A DNA stretch of 64,000 nt, taken from contig CAVPAL010000003.1 of the NCBI GenBank assembly GCA_963701435.1, forward strand, positions 75,243 through 139,242. The letters run 5' to 3'. Of the stretch, positions 17,701 to 26,899 are shown one piece after another. The first letter of the stretch is position 1, and the number at the start of each line of letters is the position of its first letter. Source of the stretch: JAACFF01 sp963701435. GTDB lineage: Bacteria; Chloroflexota; Anaerolineae; Promineifilales; Promineifilaceae. Below the pieces are notes generated by a model. It was not told the DNA's origin. It was given only the letters and a program-made list of their open reading frames with translations, and ran no database searches. Made by a program: the position numbers and the translations under genes.

Positions 17701-18663
17701 TTAGACAGGATTAACAAGTTGTTCTAATTCAAGCTGCACCTGTGCGCTCGTGCGCTCACCGTTTTCCAGCGCCAGCACCATGTCACGCAGCGCGGCGTTG
17801 ATGGGTGTTGGAACATGCTGGCTACGGCCGTATCGTACTACCGCGCCACAAATTGACTCAATTTCGGTCGGCGCGCCGCGCAAAATATCTTGCAGCATGG
17901 AGGATTGGTTGTGGGCTGTAGCCTGGGCAACGGCCGTTACGCGTTCGGCCACGTCAGGATATGGCAGTTCAATGCCCAGCGCCGCAGCCACTGCGGCGGT
18001 TTCCTGCGCTGCCGCAACCATCAAGTTTTGCATAGCGAGATTGCTAACCAACACGCCATTTGGCTGCCGTAAAATGGCGGTCAGCGGATTGATGCCTGCA
18101 TTAACGACCAACTTGCCCCACACAAGCGCATCCAGATTCGTCGTTACAAACGTTTCCAGCCCGGCTGTGTTCAACCCTGCGGCCAACTGCTCCACGGCAG
18201 GGGCCGTTTGCGGCGTGCTGTCCAGATAGGTTGCACCCTGGCCGGCGTGGCGTACATGACCCGCCTCCAACATTGTTGCGCCCTGCGCCGTAACGCCGGA
18301 AGTGACCGGATTGTAAGGTAAAACGGCCGTTATTTTGTCCAGATTCCCCAGGCCATTTTGCAATGTGATGATCGGCGTTTGCGGGGATAAGTGCGCCTGA
18401 AGTTGATGGGCGGCTGAGGTGGTTTGTGTGCTTTTAACCAGGATGAGAACAAGATCGGCGGCAGCAAACCAGGTCGGATCGGCCGTCGCGCGCACCTTCT
18501 GGCGTTTGATTGAGCCATCAAGCTTTGAACAGATGAGATCATTTTTATTGAGCGCGGCAAGCTGTTGCGGCCAGCGGCCGAATAAAAAAAGCGGCGTGAT
18601 GGGCGCCAGATAAGCCGCAAACAAACTACCCATCGCGCCGACGCCTACAATGCCAAGGTTCAT
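17701..18663 (-). CDS. panE: 2-dehydropantoate 2-reductase
   Basis: A 320-residue ketopantoate reductase: NADP-binding GVGAMGSLFAAYL at the N-terminus, the TLQNGLGN motif, the catalytic Lys in DALVWGKLVVNAGINPLTAIL and the C-terminal EIESICGAVVRYGR. The ATG at 18663 was chosen because it places the Rossmann motif at residue 6; it starts one base after the panB stop. Makes pantoate for PanC. Confidence 0.93.
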   Translation of the reverse strand: MNLGIVGVGAMGSLFAAYLAPITPLFLFGRWPQQLAALNKNDLICSKLDGSIKRQKVRATADPTWFAAADLVLILVKSTQTTSAAHQLQAHLSPQTPIITLQNGLGNLDKITAVLPYNPVTSGVTAQGATMLEAGHVRHAGQGATYLDSTPQTAPAVEQLAAGLNTAGLETFVTTNLDALVWGKLVVNAGINPLTAILRQPNGVLVSNLAMQNLMVAAAQETAAVAAALGIELPYPDVAERVTAVAQATAHNQSSMLQDILRGAPTEIESICGAVVRYGRSQHVPTPINAALRDMVLALENGERTSAQVQLELEQLVNPV

Positions 18664-18664
18664 T

Positions 18665-19531
18665 TCAAAAGTGTTTATTTTTGGCGGCAAGCATTTCCAA
18701 AAATGCGCTTTCTTCTTCGGCCGCCATGGGGTAGGTATGCGCTTCGGCCGGAAAAGTGCGCGCCGTCACCTCATCGCGATAGGCGGCAAAGGCCTCAATC
18801 ATGGCCGCGCGCAGATTGGCGTATTGTTTCACAAAGCGCGGCTGTAGATTGTCGTACAGTCCAAGCAGGTCATGGAGCACCAGCACCTGGCCATCGCAGC
18901 CCGCCCCGGCTCCAATGCCGATGGTGGGAATTTCCAGCGCGGCGCTGATTTCACGCGCCACAACCGCCGGAACAGCCTCCAGTACGATTGAAAAACAGCC
19001 GGCGGCTTGCAGCGTCAGGGCGTCATCATATAGTTTTTGGGCGGAAACGGCCGTTTTCCCCTGAATTCGGTAGCCGCCCAGTTTCGATTGTGACTGCGGC
19101 GTCAGGCCAATATGGCCCATCACCGCAATGCCGGCGCGCACAATTGCCGCGATGGTTTCCGCCATCTCCTCGCCCCCTTCCAGCTTGACAGCGTCCATAC
19201 GCCCTGCTTTCATCAAGCTGCCGGCATTGCGTACCGCTTCGGCGTTGTCAGCCTGGTAGGACATGAACGGCAGATCGCCGACCAAAAAAGCATAGCGCGC
19301 GCCGCGCGCCACCGCGCGGCAGTGGTGGCGCATTTCATCCATGGTGACTGGTGTGGTGTTTTCATACCCCAGAACGACCATTCCCAGCGAATCGCCTACC
19401 AGAATCATGTCAATTTCGGCCGCATCCACCAGCAGTGCGGAGGGATAATCGTAGGCAGTGAGCATACTGATTGGCTCGCCCCGCTTTTTTTTATTTTGCA
19501 GCGTTAAAATATTAACTTTTTTTCTATCCAT
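18665..19531 (-). CDS. panB: 3-methyl-2-oxobutanoate hydroxymethyltransferase
   Basis: A 288-residue ketopantoate hydroxymethyltransferase with MLTAYDYPSA, the metal-binding VGDSLGMVVLGYENT, VGHIGLTPQS-like MGHIGLTPQSQSKLGGY and IGIGAGAGCDGQVLVLHDLLG. Full length. First enzyme of the pantothenate branch; panE follows after one base and panC after that. The redoxin gene ends 15 nt upstream, so the operon may begin there or further up. Confidence 0.95.
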   Translation of the reverse strand: MDRKKVNILTLQNKKKRGEPISMLTAYDYPSALLVDAAEIDMILVGDSLGMVVLGYENTTPVTMDEMRHHCRAVARGARYAFLVGDLPFMSYQADNAEAVRNAGSLMKAGRMDAVKLEGGEEMAETIAAIVRAGIAVMGHIGLTPQSQSKLGGYRIQGKTAVSAQKLYDDALTLQAAGCFSIVLEAVPAVVAREISAALEIPTIGIGAGAGCDGQVLVLHDLLGLYDNLQPRFVKQYANLRAAMIEAFAAYRDEVTARTFPAEAHTYPMAAEEESAFLEMLAAKNKHF

Positions 19532-19546
19532 TTTAATATATGTGTC

Positions 19547-20641
19547 CTATGATCGCTTAAACGTTGATTCGGGATCGGTATTACCCCGTGCAACGCAAGT
19601 GTTGAAGGTAAATGCATACAGTGCAATGCCGCCGGTGCGAAAGATAAGTTCCAGCGCATGCCGTTCGTAGTCACCATTGGCGACGATGGCGTACAGGCGC
19701 GGGCGGGTGATGTGTAGATAGGAACGGCCGTTTGCATCAAACACCACATCCTTGCCGGCGATTGATCTTGACAGGCTTGCGCCATCCTGCCGCACTTCGA
19801 TCAGCGGCTCTTTGTCGCCTGCCCACAAATTTAACATCAGCGCAACATCATCTCCCGACGGACTCAGGACGGCATTGACGCCTGCGGCCTGGTATGGCAA
19901 GATAATTCGTCCGCCATCCTGCCCGGCAAATGCCAGGCTTTCCGGTCGCGCCTGCCAAAATCCTTCTACGAAAAATTGCCCTTCACGCCGCAGTTCCGGT
20001 TCTGGTAGGGAATACATCATGATGGAATCGGTGACGTACCCTTCCGGATTGCCGAGCGCGCCGCCAAACAGGCCGCCGCCTTGATAGCCGGCGTACAGTT
20101 CCGGCGTGGTGCGAAAGCATACCGCCCCGGCGGAATCTTCTTCACTAAGCGCCGGCATCAGTTCCGGCAAGGAGATTCCCGGCTGCCGCTGCCGCAGCAG
20201 CATCTGAATGGCCTGTTCTGTTCTATTATAATACCCTTCGCCCTGTCTTTGGAAGCGGATGTAGCCGCGCTCATCAATTAGATATTTTGTGGGCCAGGCG
20301 CGGTTGGCGAAGCGGGTCCAATTTTCATATGCGGCGTCGATCAGGACGGGATACGGCAGGCTAAACTCGCGGATTGCCTCTACGACCTGGGCGTCATTTT
20401 GGGCAAATTTGAATTCCGGCGTGTGGATGCCGATGATCAGGAGTCCTTTGGCAGCGTAACGGCCGTGCCATGCACGTAAGTAGGGCAAGGTGCGGATGCA
20501 GTTTATGCAGGTGTAATCCCAAAAATCAACCAGTACGACCTGGCCCATTAGCTGTTGTTTTGTGAGGGGCGCTGGTGTGTTTAGCCAGGTTCCGGGGGCC
20601 AGAGGCGGCATGCGCACAATGCGTGGATCCAACAATATCAT
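19547..20641 (-). CDS. Thioredoxin-like protein, DipZ C-terminal type
   Basis: The first 150 residues form a redoxin domain with the active-site motif WDYTCINCIRTLPYL (CxxC), and the region FANRAWPTKYLIDERGYIRF that follows the cis-Pro. The remaining 200 residues match the C-terminal domain often attached to this redoxin in DipZ-like proteins. There is no signal peptide or membrane segment, so unlike full DipZ it should be cytoplasmic or act with a separate membrane partner. Sits between the KtrB/KtrA-like chimera (4 nt upstream) and panB (15 nt downstream). Confidence 0.8.
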   Translation of the reverse strand: MILLDPRIVRMPPLAPGTWLNTPAPLTKQQLMGQVVLVDFWDYTCINCIRTLPYLRAWHGRYAAKGLLIIGIHTPEFKFAQNDAQVVEAIREFSLPYPVLIDAAYENWTRFANRAWPTKYLIDERGYIRFQRQGEGYYNRTEQAIQMLLRQRQPGISLPELMPALSEEDSAGAVCFRTTPELYAGYQGGGLFGGALGNPEGYVTDSIMMYSLPEPELRREGQFFVEGFWQARPESLAFAGQDGGRIILPYQAAGVNAVLSPSGDDVALMLNLWAGDKEPLIEVRQDGASLSRSIAGKDVVFDANGRSYLHITRPRLYAIVANGDYERHALELIFRTGGIALYAFTFNTCVARGNTDPESTFKRS

Positions 20642-20645
20642 GGTG

Positions 20646-21047
20646 TTATGCGTCCAATTTTTCGGCGGCTTCCAGGCGGCCCAAGACCATTAACTCATCA
20701 TCGGCCAGGATGCGGAAATTCGCGCCGGTATTTGAAATGACCTCATGATTGCGCCGCACCGCAATGACGGTCAAGCCAAATCGCTGGCGTAAACCACATT
20801 CACCCAGCGTTTTGCCGATCAGTTTTTGCGGCGCTAAAAGTTCAACGATACTGACGCCGTCTCCAATTTCCAGATAATCGACAAAGCCGGTGATGCCCAG
20901 GCGCCGCCCCAGCAAAAAGGTGAAAAATGTAATCAAGGTCATGTAGCCCAGCCCGCCGATTTGAATCAGCGCCAGGAGCACAAAGCCAATCAGCAGCGCC
21001 TGCACCGGCGCAAAATAGCGCAGTAATTTCCGAATGAATGCAATCAT
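20646..21047 (-). CDS. Chimeric K+-transport fragment: KtrB/TrkH-like membrane segment fused to TrkA-C domain
   Basis: 133 residues. The first 50 (FAPVQALLIGFVLL then LIQIGGLGYMTLITFF and LLGRRLGI) resemble an N-terminal stretch of KtrB/TrkH potassium channels. The rest (VSIVELLAPQKLIGKTLGEC, RFGLTVIAVRRN, ILADDELMVLGRLE) is a TrkA_C/RCK-C domain as at the end of KtrA. No intact channel or NAD-binding domain is present. The simplest reading is an in-frame deletion that joined ktrB and ktrA of an ancestral operon; alternatively it is a small membrane-anchored ligand-binding protein. ATG at 21047. Confidence 0.65.
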   Translation of the reverse strand: MIAFIRKLLRYFAPVQALLIGFVLLALIQIGGLGYMTLITFFTFLLGRRLGITGFVDYLEIGDGVSIVELLAPQKLIGKTLGECGLRQRFGLTVIAVRRNHEVISNTGANFRILADDELMVLGRLEAAEKLDA

Positions 21048-21130
21048 CAGTGGGATTATACAAACTGGTGGACTAAACGGGAAAAATTAGCCAATCGGAT
21101 CACAAGAAATGCGCTGAAATGGCTTAAGCG

Positions 21131-21910
21131 CTATGCAGCAGATACTCCTTTTTCCGTCAGAAGTGTTCTCAGCCAGGCGGCTTCAGCGTCCCGCAAAGGT
21201 ACAGAGGGAGGTTGGCTGTAATCGATCAACAGGTCATAGCTGCCCACGTCGTAACAGCGATTGAAAACGGCCGTTAAATCCAAAACCGCATCTCCATCCG
21301 GCGGGCGCAGGGGAATACGGCAGTTGGGCAGCTTGCCATGCAGCGCAATGGCGTAAACCTCAAGGGCATTACGCCGCCCGGCGCGGCTGATATTGATCAG
21401 ATAGCGCCAATCGGCCGGTTCGGTAATGACCGCGTTGCGTGCCAGCACGGTCTCTTTGCCGGAACTGAGCAAATCGATTTCCACCAGATTTACATCCGTT
21501 GCCAGCAAATCGGTTTGCTTTTGTACATATTGTTCACGGCCGTCGCCTACTTTGTTTGCGGGGCTGAGTACTTCTATCAATGTCACCACATCGCCGGTCT
21601 CGCGGGCGATAATCTCAATAAAAGGCTCGCGGTACGCCTCGTCCAGGGTCGTGAGCAACTGTCGTTCGTCGGCGACCAGGGGAACGGCCGTGGGCGCCGG
21701 TTCGCGCAGCGTGCGGATGAGGAGAACATCGGGCACATAGCTGCGGCTGACCTGAGCAAGCTGTATCCGCTCACCGATGCGTGCAATATATTTCGGCCGT
21801 AACTGGGGTTGTAGAGCTTCATGACTGTAGGTGATCAATGCAGCCTGAACACCGCGCCAGTTGGCATGGGTTTCGAGGTAGGGATCCATGCCGGGGAATG
21901 GGCTGGGCAT
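21131..21910 (-). CDS. DUF4058 family protein
   Basis: A 259-residue protein with the hallmark MPSPFPGMDPYLE N-terminus of DUF4058, common in Cyanobacteria and Chloroflexota. The middle contains IEVLSPANK with a later VEIDLL, reminiscent of the PD-(D/E)XK/Uma2-like nuclease fold. Function is unknown. It is a complete single gene transcribed leftwards, 83 nt upstream of the KtrB/KtrA-like fragment. Confidence 0.85.
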   Translation of the reverse strand: MPSPFPGMDPYLETHANWRGVQAALITYSHEALQPQLRPKYIARIGERIQLAQVSRSYVPDVLLIRTLREPAPTAVPLVADERQLLTTLDEAYREPFIEIIARETGDVVTLIEVLSPANKVGDGREQYVQKQTDLLATDVNLVEIDLLSSGKETVLARNAVITEPADWRYLINISRAGRRNALEVYAIALHGKLPNCRIPLRPPDGDAVLDLTAVFNRCYDVGSYDLLIDYSQPPSVPLRDAEAAWLRTLLTEKGVSAA

Positions 21911-22176
21911 TGTTTTCTGTCCTTGAAATTATGAATTAGAAAAGGATGAAGTATGCATTTTCATCCGTGTCGAATCAGGTCAGTAAAATAGCTGCTGATA
22001 TGGACAATTATAGCATACAAAGTTTGCTGGGTTGATTTTGCCGTTGTTGCCGCCATCACTTTTTGTTTGGGGGCAGAATTCACAGTTTGCTTTGTTTTGC
22101 AAGTATCCTGTGTCAAATTCTTGGGTACAAGGCCAATATGTAATAAACTCACTGCATCGACGGGTATAGAAAAACA

Positions 22177-23931
22177 GTGATTCAACGGTTAAGTAACAGG
22201 CATCCGAACTTAATATTTTGGGGCATTTTTTTGTTGCTTAATAGTTTGTTGTTCCTGCCTATCTACTGGTTTTTCCGGGCTGATATTTCATTTTGGCCTT
22301 GGACAACGCCTTTTGATACTGAGCAAAAAAACCTTTTGCCAGGCTTATTTCTGCAACGAGCGAACCTGGATATATTTCGCTTAAATGCGGAACTGCTGTT
22401 TATTGTGTTGTTATGGCGCTTTGTGCCGCTGGTGCGACGCGGTTGGGTTGTGCTGCTGATTTTCTTTATATATCTGGGGCAACTTGTGTATGCGGTGTAT
22501 GAAGGTTTTGTGCGTTCGTATTATCTGCTGGATCCGGTTTTCTACAACGACTTCTTTCTTTTTGCGGATGGGGCGCGGTATGCCTTGCACAGTTTGTATC
22601 TTTCGCCCTTTCTCTATGTGAGCGGTGTTGTGTTAGTGGGGCTGCTGGTAGGGCTTTTATTTGGGCTACACCGTTTGTTATTTGCGGAGGTTTTGACGCA
22701 GCGGTTATCACAGGCGACCCAATCGATCTTGGTGGGGATGGGGTTTTTGGTTTTGGTGCCGGTGGTGACATTTAGGGGCGAGGTTGGTTTGCCAGAAACG
22801 GCCGTTTCTAGTTTCACCGCCAAAGTTACACAAAACGTCCAGCTTTCTCGTCTTGCAAGAGCGGAAGCCGAGCGCTTCGACAGCCAGGATTTGGCTCCTT
22901 TTTATCAGTTTACCGAAGCAAAACTGCAAACCAAGCCCAACATCTACATTATTTTTTTAGAATCGTATGGCAGCGTGCTGGACAAACGACCCGATTTCAA
23001 ACCCTGGTACTATGTGCTGCTGACCACGTTAACCGCCCAGTTAGAGCAAAATGAGTGGGCTTCAGCCTCGATTCGCAGTACTGCACCCACTTGGGGTGGC
23101 GGCTCCTGGTTTGCCTATACCAGCGCCATGGCTGGCATGCGCATTGATTCACATGCGCAGTATTTGGCGCTGTTCAACCGTTATAATCAAGAACCGTTTC
23201 CGCATTTGTTTAACTATCTACGCGGACAAGGATATCGCAGTTATTGGCTCTCTTCTAATTCGGATGCGTTGAACGACATTGAGTGGCAGCGTTATAAAAA
23301 CTTTTACGGCGTCGATGAATGGCTGCAATTTGCTGATATGCAGTATGATGGCCCTTTATATGGTTGGGGGCCTTCGCCGCCGGACCAATATGCCATCCAT
23401 TTTGCGCAGGAATATATGCAGCAAGCGGTTGACAAGCCGCATGTGTTTTTTTACATTACGCAAAACTCGCATTATCCCTGGTCGCCCTTGCCGGATGTCG
23501 CGGATTCATGGGAAAGCCTGAATGATTTGCCACCCGTTGCGCCACCAGCCAGTCAGCGCATTCCGCATCAGGTGCTGCGCCAGCAATATTTGGCCTCCAT
23601 CCAATATGAGATGACGATGCTGGTTGATTTCATCACGACGGAAGCTGATGAAGATGATATTTTTGTGATTGTCGGTGATCATCAACCGGCACGTATCGCA
23701 CGTTATGAAGATGGCTGGGATACACCCGTGCATATCCTTAGCAAGGACGCAGCCTTTGTGGAAATGTTTTCTGAATATGGTTTTGTACCCGGCTTAAAAA
23801 CGCAGGCAAGCGGACAAAGCATACACCACGAGGGGTTCTATTCGTTATTTATGCGCAATTTATTGGGGGTTTATGGCGTTGATCCACAGCAAGTGCCTGC
23901 GTATATGCCTGAGGGTGTACCGTTGAATTAG
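22177..23931 (+). CDS. LTA synthase-like sulfatase/phosphatase membrane protein
   Basis: 584 residues: a GTG start, about five membrane helices in the first 210 residues, then an alkaline-phosphatase-superfamily domain outside the membrane. Catalytic features are the metal site NIYIIFLESYGS, the nucleophile-like Thr in STAPTWGGGSW, and the GDHQPARIA metal-ligand motif. Such enzymes transfer or release phosphoglycerol or phosphoethanolamine groups at the cell surface. Which substrate applies here cannot be told; classical lipoteichoic acid is not expected in Chloroflexota. It stands alone on the plus strand, with a leftward gene upstream. Confidence 0.82.
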   Translation: MIQRLSNRHPNLIFWGIFLLLNSLLFLPIYWFFRADISFWPWTTPFDTEQKNLLPGLFLQRANLDIFRLNAELLFIVLLWRFVPLVRRGWVVLLIFFIYLGQLVYAVYEGFVRSYYLLDPVFYNDFFLFADGARYALHSLYLSPFLYVSGVVLVGLLVGLLFGLHRLLFAEVLTQRLSQATQSILVGMGFLVLVPVVTFRGEVGLPETAVSSFTAKVTQNVQLSRLARAEAERFDSQDLAPFYQFTEAKLQTKPNIYIIFLESYGSVLDKRPDFKPWYYVLLTTLTAQLEQNEWASASIRSTAPTWGGGSWFAYTSAMAGMRIDSHAQYLALFNRYNQEPFPHLFNYLRGQGYRSYWLSSNSDALNDIEWQRYKNFYGVDEWLQFADMQYDGPLYGWGPSPPDQYAIHFAQEYMQQAVDKPHVFFYITQNSHYPWSPLPDVADSWESLNDLPPVAPPASQRIPHQVLRQQYLASIQYEMTMLVDFITTEADEDDIFVIVGDHQPARIARYEDGWDTPVHILSKDAAFVEMFSEYGFVPGLKTQASGQSIHHEGFYSLFMRNLLGVYGVDPQQVPAYMPEGVPLN

Positions 23932-23966
23932 GTGCAAATAGGGTGCGTTATGTGCATTAATTTTTT

Positions 23967-24039
23967 CACCACAGGGCACACGGAGGGCACAGAGAAAAAC
24001 GAAAATAAAAGCTCTGTGTGCTCTGTGAACTCTGTGGTG
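23967..24039. repeat. Long imperfect hairpin rich in CACAGAG/CTCTGTG
   Basis: Arms of about 28 nt (CACCACAGGGCACACGGAGG on the left; CTCTGTGAACTCTGTGGTG on the right) flank an A-rich loop. CTCTGTG-type hairpins of this wording recur in many environmental bacterial genomes as dispersed intergenic repeats. It follows the sulfatase gene and could serve as its terminator. Confidence 0.6.
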
Positions 24040-24129
24040 AGGTTTGGTTGTGGCATTTGCCACGTTATGCACTACGCACTACGTCAACTCTACAAGTTTA
24101 TAAAGAATCTGAATTTTAAAGGAAGGTAA

Positions 24130-24846
24130 ATGATGAAAACGAAACAAGCTTTATTTTTGGTGGTGATTTTAGTGATGACTGTTTTATTGGCTGCTTGCGG
24201 TGCGGCAGATGGGGCAACGGCCGTTCCCGCCACAACACCACCCGAACCAACCGCAGCATCTGATAACGCAGCGGCTCCTACTGGCGTGCGCACTTTTGTG
24301 GTTGTGCCCGAAGAATCACAAGCTTCTTTTATCATGGATGAAGAATTTTTATCCCTGGCGCTCGACAAACTGGGCATTGAAGCCGGCAAAAAGGTTGTCG
24401 TGGGCACAACGTCCGGGGTTTCCGGTGAAATTCAATTGAATCTGGCCGGGGCTGATCCCGTGGAAAGTGCCCAGTTCAGCGTGGATATGACGGGCTTAAA
24501 AACGGATCAAGATCGGCGCGACAAATGGCTGCAAGATAACGCGATTGAAACCAGCCGTTTTCCGCAAGCCGCATTTACAGCCACATCAGCAACGGGTTTG
24601 CCAGAGAGCATTAACGAAGGTGAGGAGATCAGCTTTCAGCTAGTTGGTGATTTGACAGTGCGTGATGTAACCAACAGCGTTGCTTTTGACGTAACGGCCG
24701 TATTAGAAGGTGATACATTGATGGGAACGGCCGTATTGCCCCTCAAGTTGACCGATTTCGGCATCGATCCCCCCGATTTTGCCAATACACTCACGGTCGC
24801 TGATGAGTTCAAGATCGAAGTGGCGTTGACGGCTCGCGAGGGGTAA
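24130..24846 (+). CDS. YceI family lipoprotein
   Basis: 238 residues: lipoprotein signal with lipobox LAAC (Cys23), a Thr/Ala/Pro-rich linker to about residue 50, then a YceI domain (VPEESQASFIMDEEF, VSGEIQLNL, SAQFSVDMTGLKTDQDRRD, FPQAAFTATSA, LVGDLTVRDVTNSVAFDV). YceI proteins form a lipocalin-like barrel that binds isoprenoid-type lipids. The start is well supported by AAGGAAGG seven bases before the ATG. Single gene. Confidence 0.9.
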   Translation: MMKTKQALFLVVILVMTVLLAACGAADGATAVPATTPPEPTAASDNAAAPTGVRTFVVVPEESQASFIMDEEFLSLALDKLGIEAGKKVVVGTTSGVSGEIQLNLAGADPVESAQFSVDMTGLKTDQDRRDKWLQDNAIETSRFPQAAFTATSATGLPESINEGEEISFQLVGDLTVRDVTNSVAFDVTAVLEGDTLMGTAVLPLKLTDFGIDPPDFANTLTVADEFKIEVALTAREG

Positions 24847-24919
24847 GCCCTATATGGATTTCGCCGATTGGTGACATCACTTCTTACCAATATTTCGGTA
24901 TATCGACTTATTTTTGCTT

Positions 24920-25132
24920 CTATAGCTTGCGCCAGGTATCGCTCTGCAGCTCTTGCGCATTCTTCTCCAATTCGCCAGTGGCTGAAAGAGCTTGCTGGAT
25001 CTGAGTGACGATAACCTGCGCCCCGGTGCCGATGGCCAGGTAGCTATCGCTGATATTGCCAACGGTAATCTTGTCGCCGCCAACAACATCTCCTCTTATA
25101 GCCTCGTCTTTTCTGACTGGATCATTCTGCAT
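24920..25132 (-). CDS. Small protein with effector-associated GDVVGGDKITVGNIS module
   Basis: A 70-residue ORF with an ATG start. It contains GDVVGGDKITVGNIS followed by YLAIGTGAQVIV. From memory this wording recurs next to NACHT, CHAT or TPR domains in conflict-related proteins of Chloroflexota and Cyanobacteria, and as small stand-alone proteins. No partner effector gene is nearby. It may be a functional small adaptor or the remnant of a larger gene. No strong ribosome binding site is visible. Confidence 0.5.
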   Translation of the reverse strand: MQNDPVRKDEAIRGDVVGGDKITVGNISDSYLAIGTGAQVIVTQIQQALSATGELEKNAQELQSDTWRKL

Positions 25133-25630
25133 AAACTTTTACCTTTCCGGCACTGATTAGCAACAAGTCCAACCAGGTACACTATTGGTGCTAGCCCTTC
25201 GCTAGCGCGGGGAACTTGATCGGTAACCCGAATAACCTGGAGCTTCTATGCGAACCAAAACTATCTACCAAATTTCGAAAAAATAAACTGAATAACGATA
25301 ATATAAGATTATATAAGGGATATCACCAGACTGTCAAAACTGCCTGGTATGAGTATCTGATTTAGAACCTCTCTTGGCTGGATAACGGCCAACAATAAGT
25401 AAAGAAAAACGGTGATTTAATTTTACTCGTGGGAGCTGTTGCTTCGAAGTACGTGTAGAAAACCGTCATACAAACCGATTCCAATGGCACAATCTTGCGC
25501 AAATATGCACGGTATCTTGACCTGGACGGTCGTAACCCTGTTGCTGTTCCTTACTGGTGTGCAGGGATGAAGAGCGATTTTTTTGGACGATTGATGGACA
25601 AGCGAATCAATAGAGTTCGATACTGGTGAA
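25133..25630. other. Intergenic stretch without a supported gene
   Basis: About 500 bases between two leftward genes. I see a short hairpin at 25190-25206 (GCTAGC / GCTAGC, 5-nt loop), an A/T-rich patch around 25255-25320 and no ORF with family resemblance or a good ribosome binding site. It may contain the promoter of the small gene at 24920 and remnants of older sequence. Confidence 0.4.
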
Positions 25631-26119
25631 TTATTGCCCAGTGTCCTCAGCTTGGGCATGTGTACCATGATCGGTCACTTGCTGATCAAACCATGCATGT
25701 AACGCTGTCACCAGGTTGTCGTCTACGGCCGTATAAAGAATCTGACCACCGCCATCCACATCACTATAAATGATCGTCAACGCCTTTGCGCCCAGCATCA
25801 GTTCATGCAGTCCGGCCATATCCTCCCCATGAATCATCTCCGGATCGTGAAAATCACCTTGACTGAAACGCGCGGCTTCCTCAGCCAGATGCAGCCGAAT
25901 AAGCTCGATCTGCTCTCTATCGCCATCATCAGAAATAACCTGTTGCAAGCCGCCGTTGTCAAGTTTTTCAAATATGTGGGTTGTGCGTTCCAGGTCAAAG
26001 GGCATCACTTCCACGCCCGCTTCCGCAACTTGTTCCTGACGATCGGGCGTTTCCGAACCGCAGCCCACAGTTATCCAGACGACTAGCAGCAGCATAAACC
26101 CTATACGTTTCAAATGCAT
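25631..26119 (-). CDS. Small lipoprotein of unknown function
   Basis: A 162-residue protein with a lipoprotein-type signal ending at Cys20 (WITVGCGSE). The mature part contains MPFDLERTTHIFEKLDNGG, a RFSQGDFHDPEMIHGEDM stretch and ends LHAWFDQQVTDHG. I recall this pattern from a small family often labelled, apparently wrongly, aspartate carbamoyltransferase; no such catalytic motif is visible. The conserved His and Asp residues might bind a metal, but this is speculation. Transcribed away from the TVP38-like gene. Confidence 0.7.
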   Translation of the reverse strand: MHLKRIGFMLLLVVWITVGCGSETPDRQEQVAEAGVEVMPFDLERTTHIFEKLDNGGLQQVISDDGDREQIELIRLHLAEEAARFSQGDFHDPEMIHGEDMAGLHELMLGAKALTIIYSDVDGGGQILYTAVDDNLVTALHAWFDQQVTDHGTHAQAEDTGQ

Positions 26120-26221
26120 TAACCGCTCCTTTTTTGGTAAATAAAATAGTGGCTTTTTGCTAAAAAAACTATTTGGTGTATGTTAGCGCATAGATATGAA
26201 AGATGCTCGTAAAAGGCCAGC

Positions 26222-26875
26222 ATGCGCAAATATATAGTCCCAATTCTCCTCCTATTTGGTCTGGCTGTTCTGTTCCTGGCCTGGCGCCAGGGCTGGCTGC
26301 CCAATTGGAATCTTGTAACAATACGCGAATTTATTCTGGGTTTTGGCTCATTGGCAATTGTTGTCTATATCTTGCTCATGGCCCTCAACACCATCACCAT
26401 TATGCCGCCCACCATGATCATGATGGTGCTCTCGGGCATCCTATTTGGGCCTTTCATCGGCAGCCTGGCGCTTTGGACCGGCCTGCTTTTAGGCTCCATC
26501 GGCGCTTTCCTCATTGCCCGTCTCGTCGCCCAGGATTTCATCTCTGCTCATTTAGGCGGCAGGGCGGCGCAGTTCAATGAACGACTCAAGGAAAGCGGCT
26601 TTTCAGTTGTTTTTGTAGCGCGCCTTTTGGGCTTGCCCCCTTATGAACTTGTCAACTACGCTTCCGGGCTTTCCAAAATATCCTTCAGGGATTTTTTATT
26701 GGCCACCATGTTTGGCTCCATTCCCGGCGCGATCCTGTTTGCGACCACCGGCGATCGATTGCTCAATCCCGATTTGACAGACCCGGTGCTTTACGCCTTG
26801 CCCGCCTTTGTCCTGATCACTTTTATCGTGACCAGGCTTGTCGCCAGGCTGAAAAAATCCAGGCTGCCACTTTGA
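26222..26875 (+). CDS. TVP38/TMEM64 (DedA-like) membrane protein
   Basis: A 217-residue polytopic membrane protein. It shows the family's core: IMPPTMIMMVLSGILFGPFIGSLALWTGLLLGSIGAFLIAR early on, and FVARLLGLPPYELVNYASGLSKISFRDFLLAT later, corresponding to the two re-entrant halves. Members are thought to scramble or transport lipids; the exact job here is unknown. It starts at an ATG and ends 24 nt before the amidohydrolase gene, so they may be co-transcribed. Confidence 0.85.
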   Translation: MRKYIVPILLLFGLAVLFLAWRQGWLPNWNLVTIREFILGFGSLAIVVYILLMALNTITIMPPTMIMMVLSGILFGPFIGSLALWTGLLLGSIGAFLIARLVAQDFISAHLGGRAAQFNERLKESGFSVVFVARLLGLPPYELVNYASGLSKISFRDFLLATMFGSIPGAILFATTGDRLLNPDLTDPVLYALPAFVLITFIVTRLVARLKKSRLPL

Positions 26876-26899
26876 AAAAAGGAAAGGATACAGATCAGC

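Noticed and set aside
25423..25668. 81-codon frame on the minus strand
   Set aside because: Overlaps the end of the lipoprotein gene on the same strand in another frame, has no ribosome binding site and an unlikely composition.
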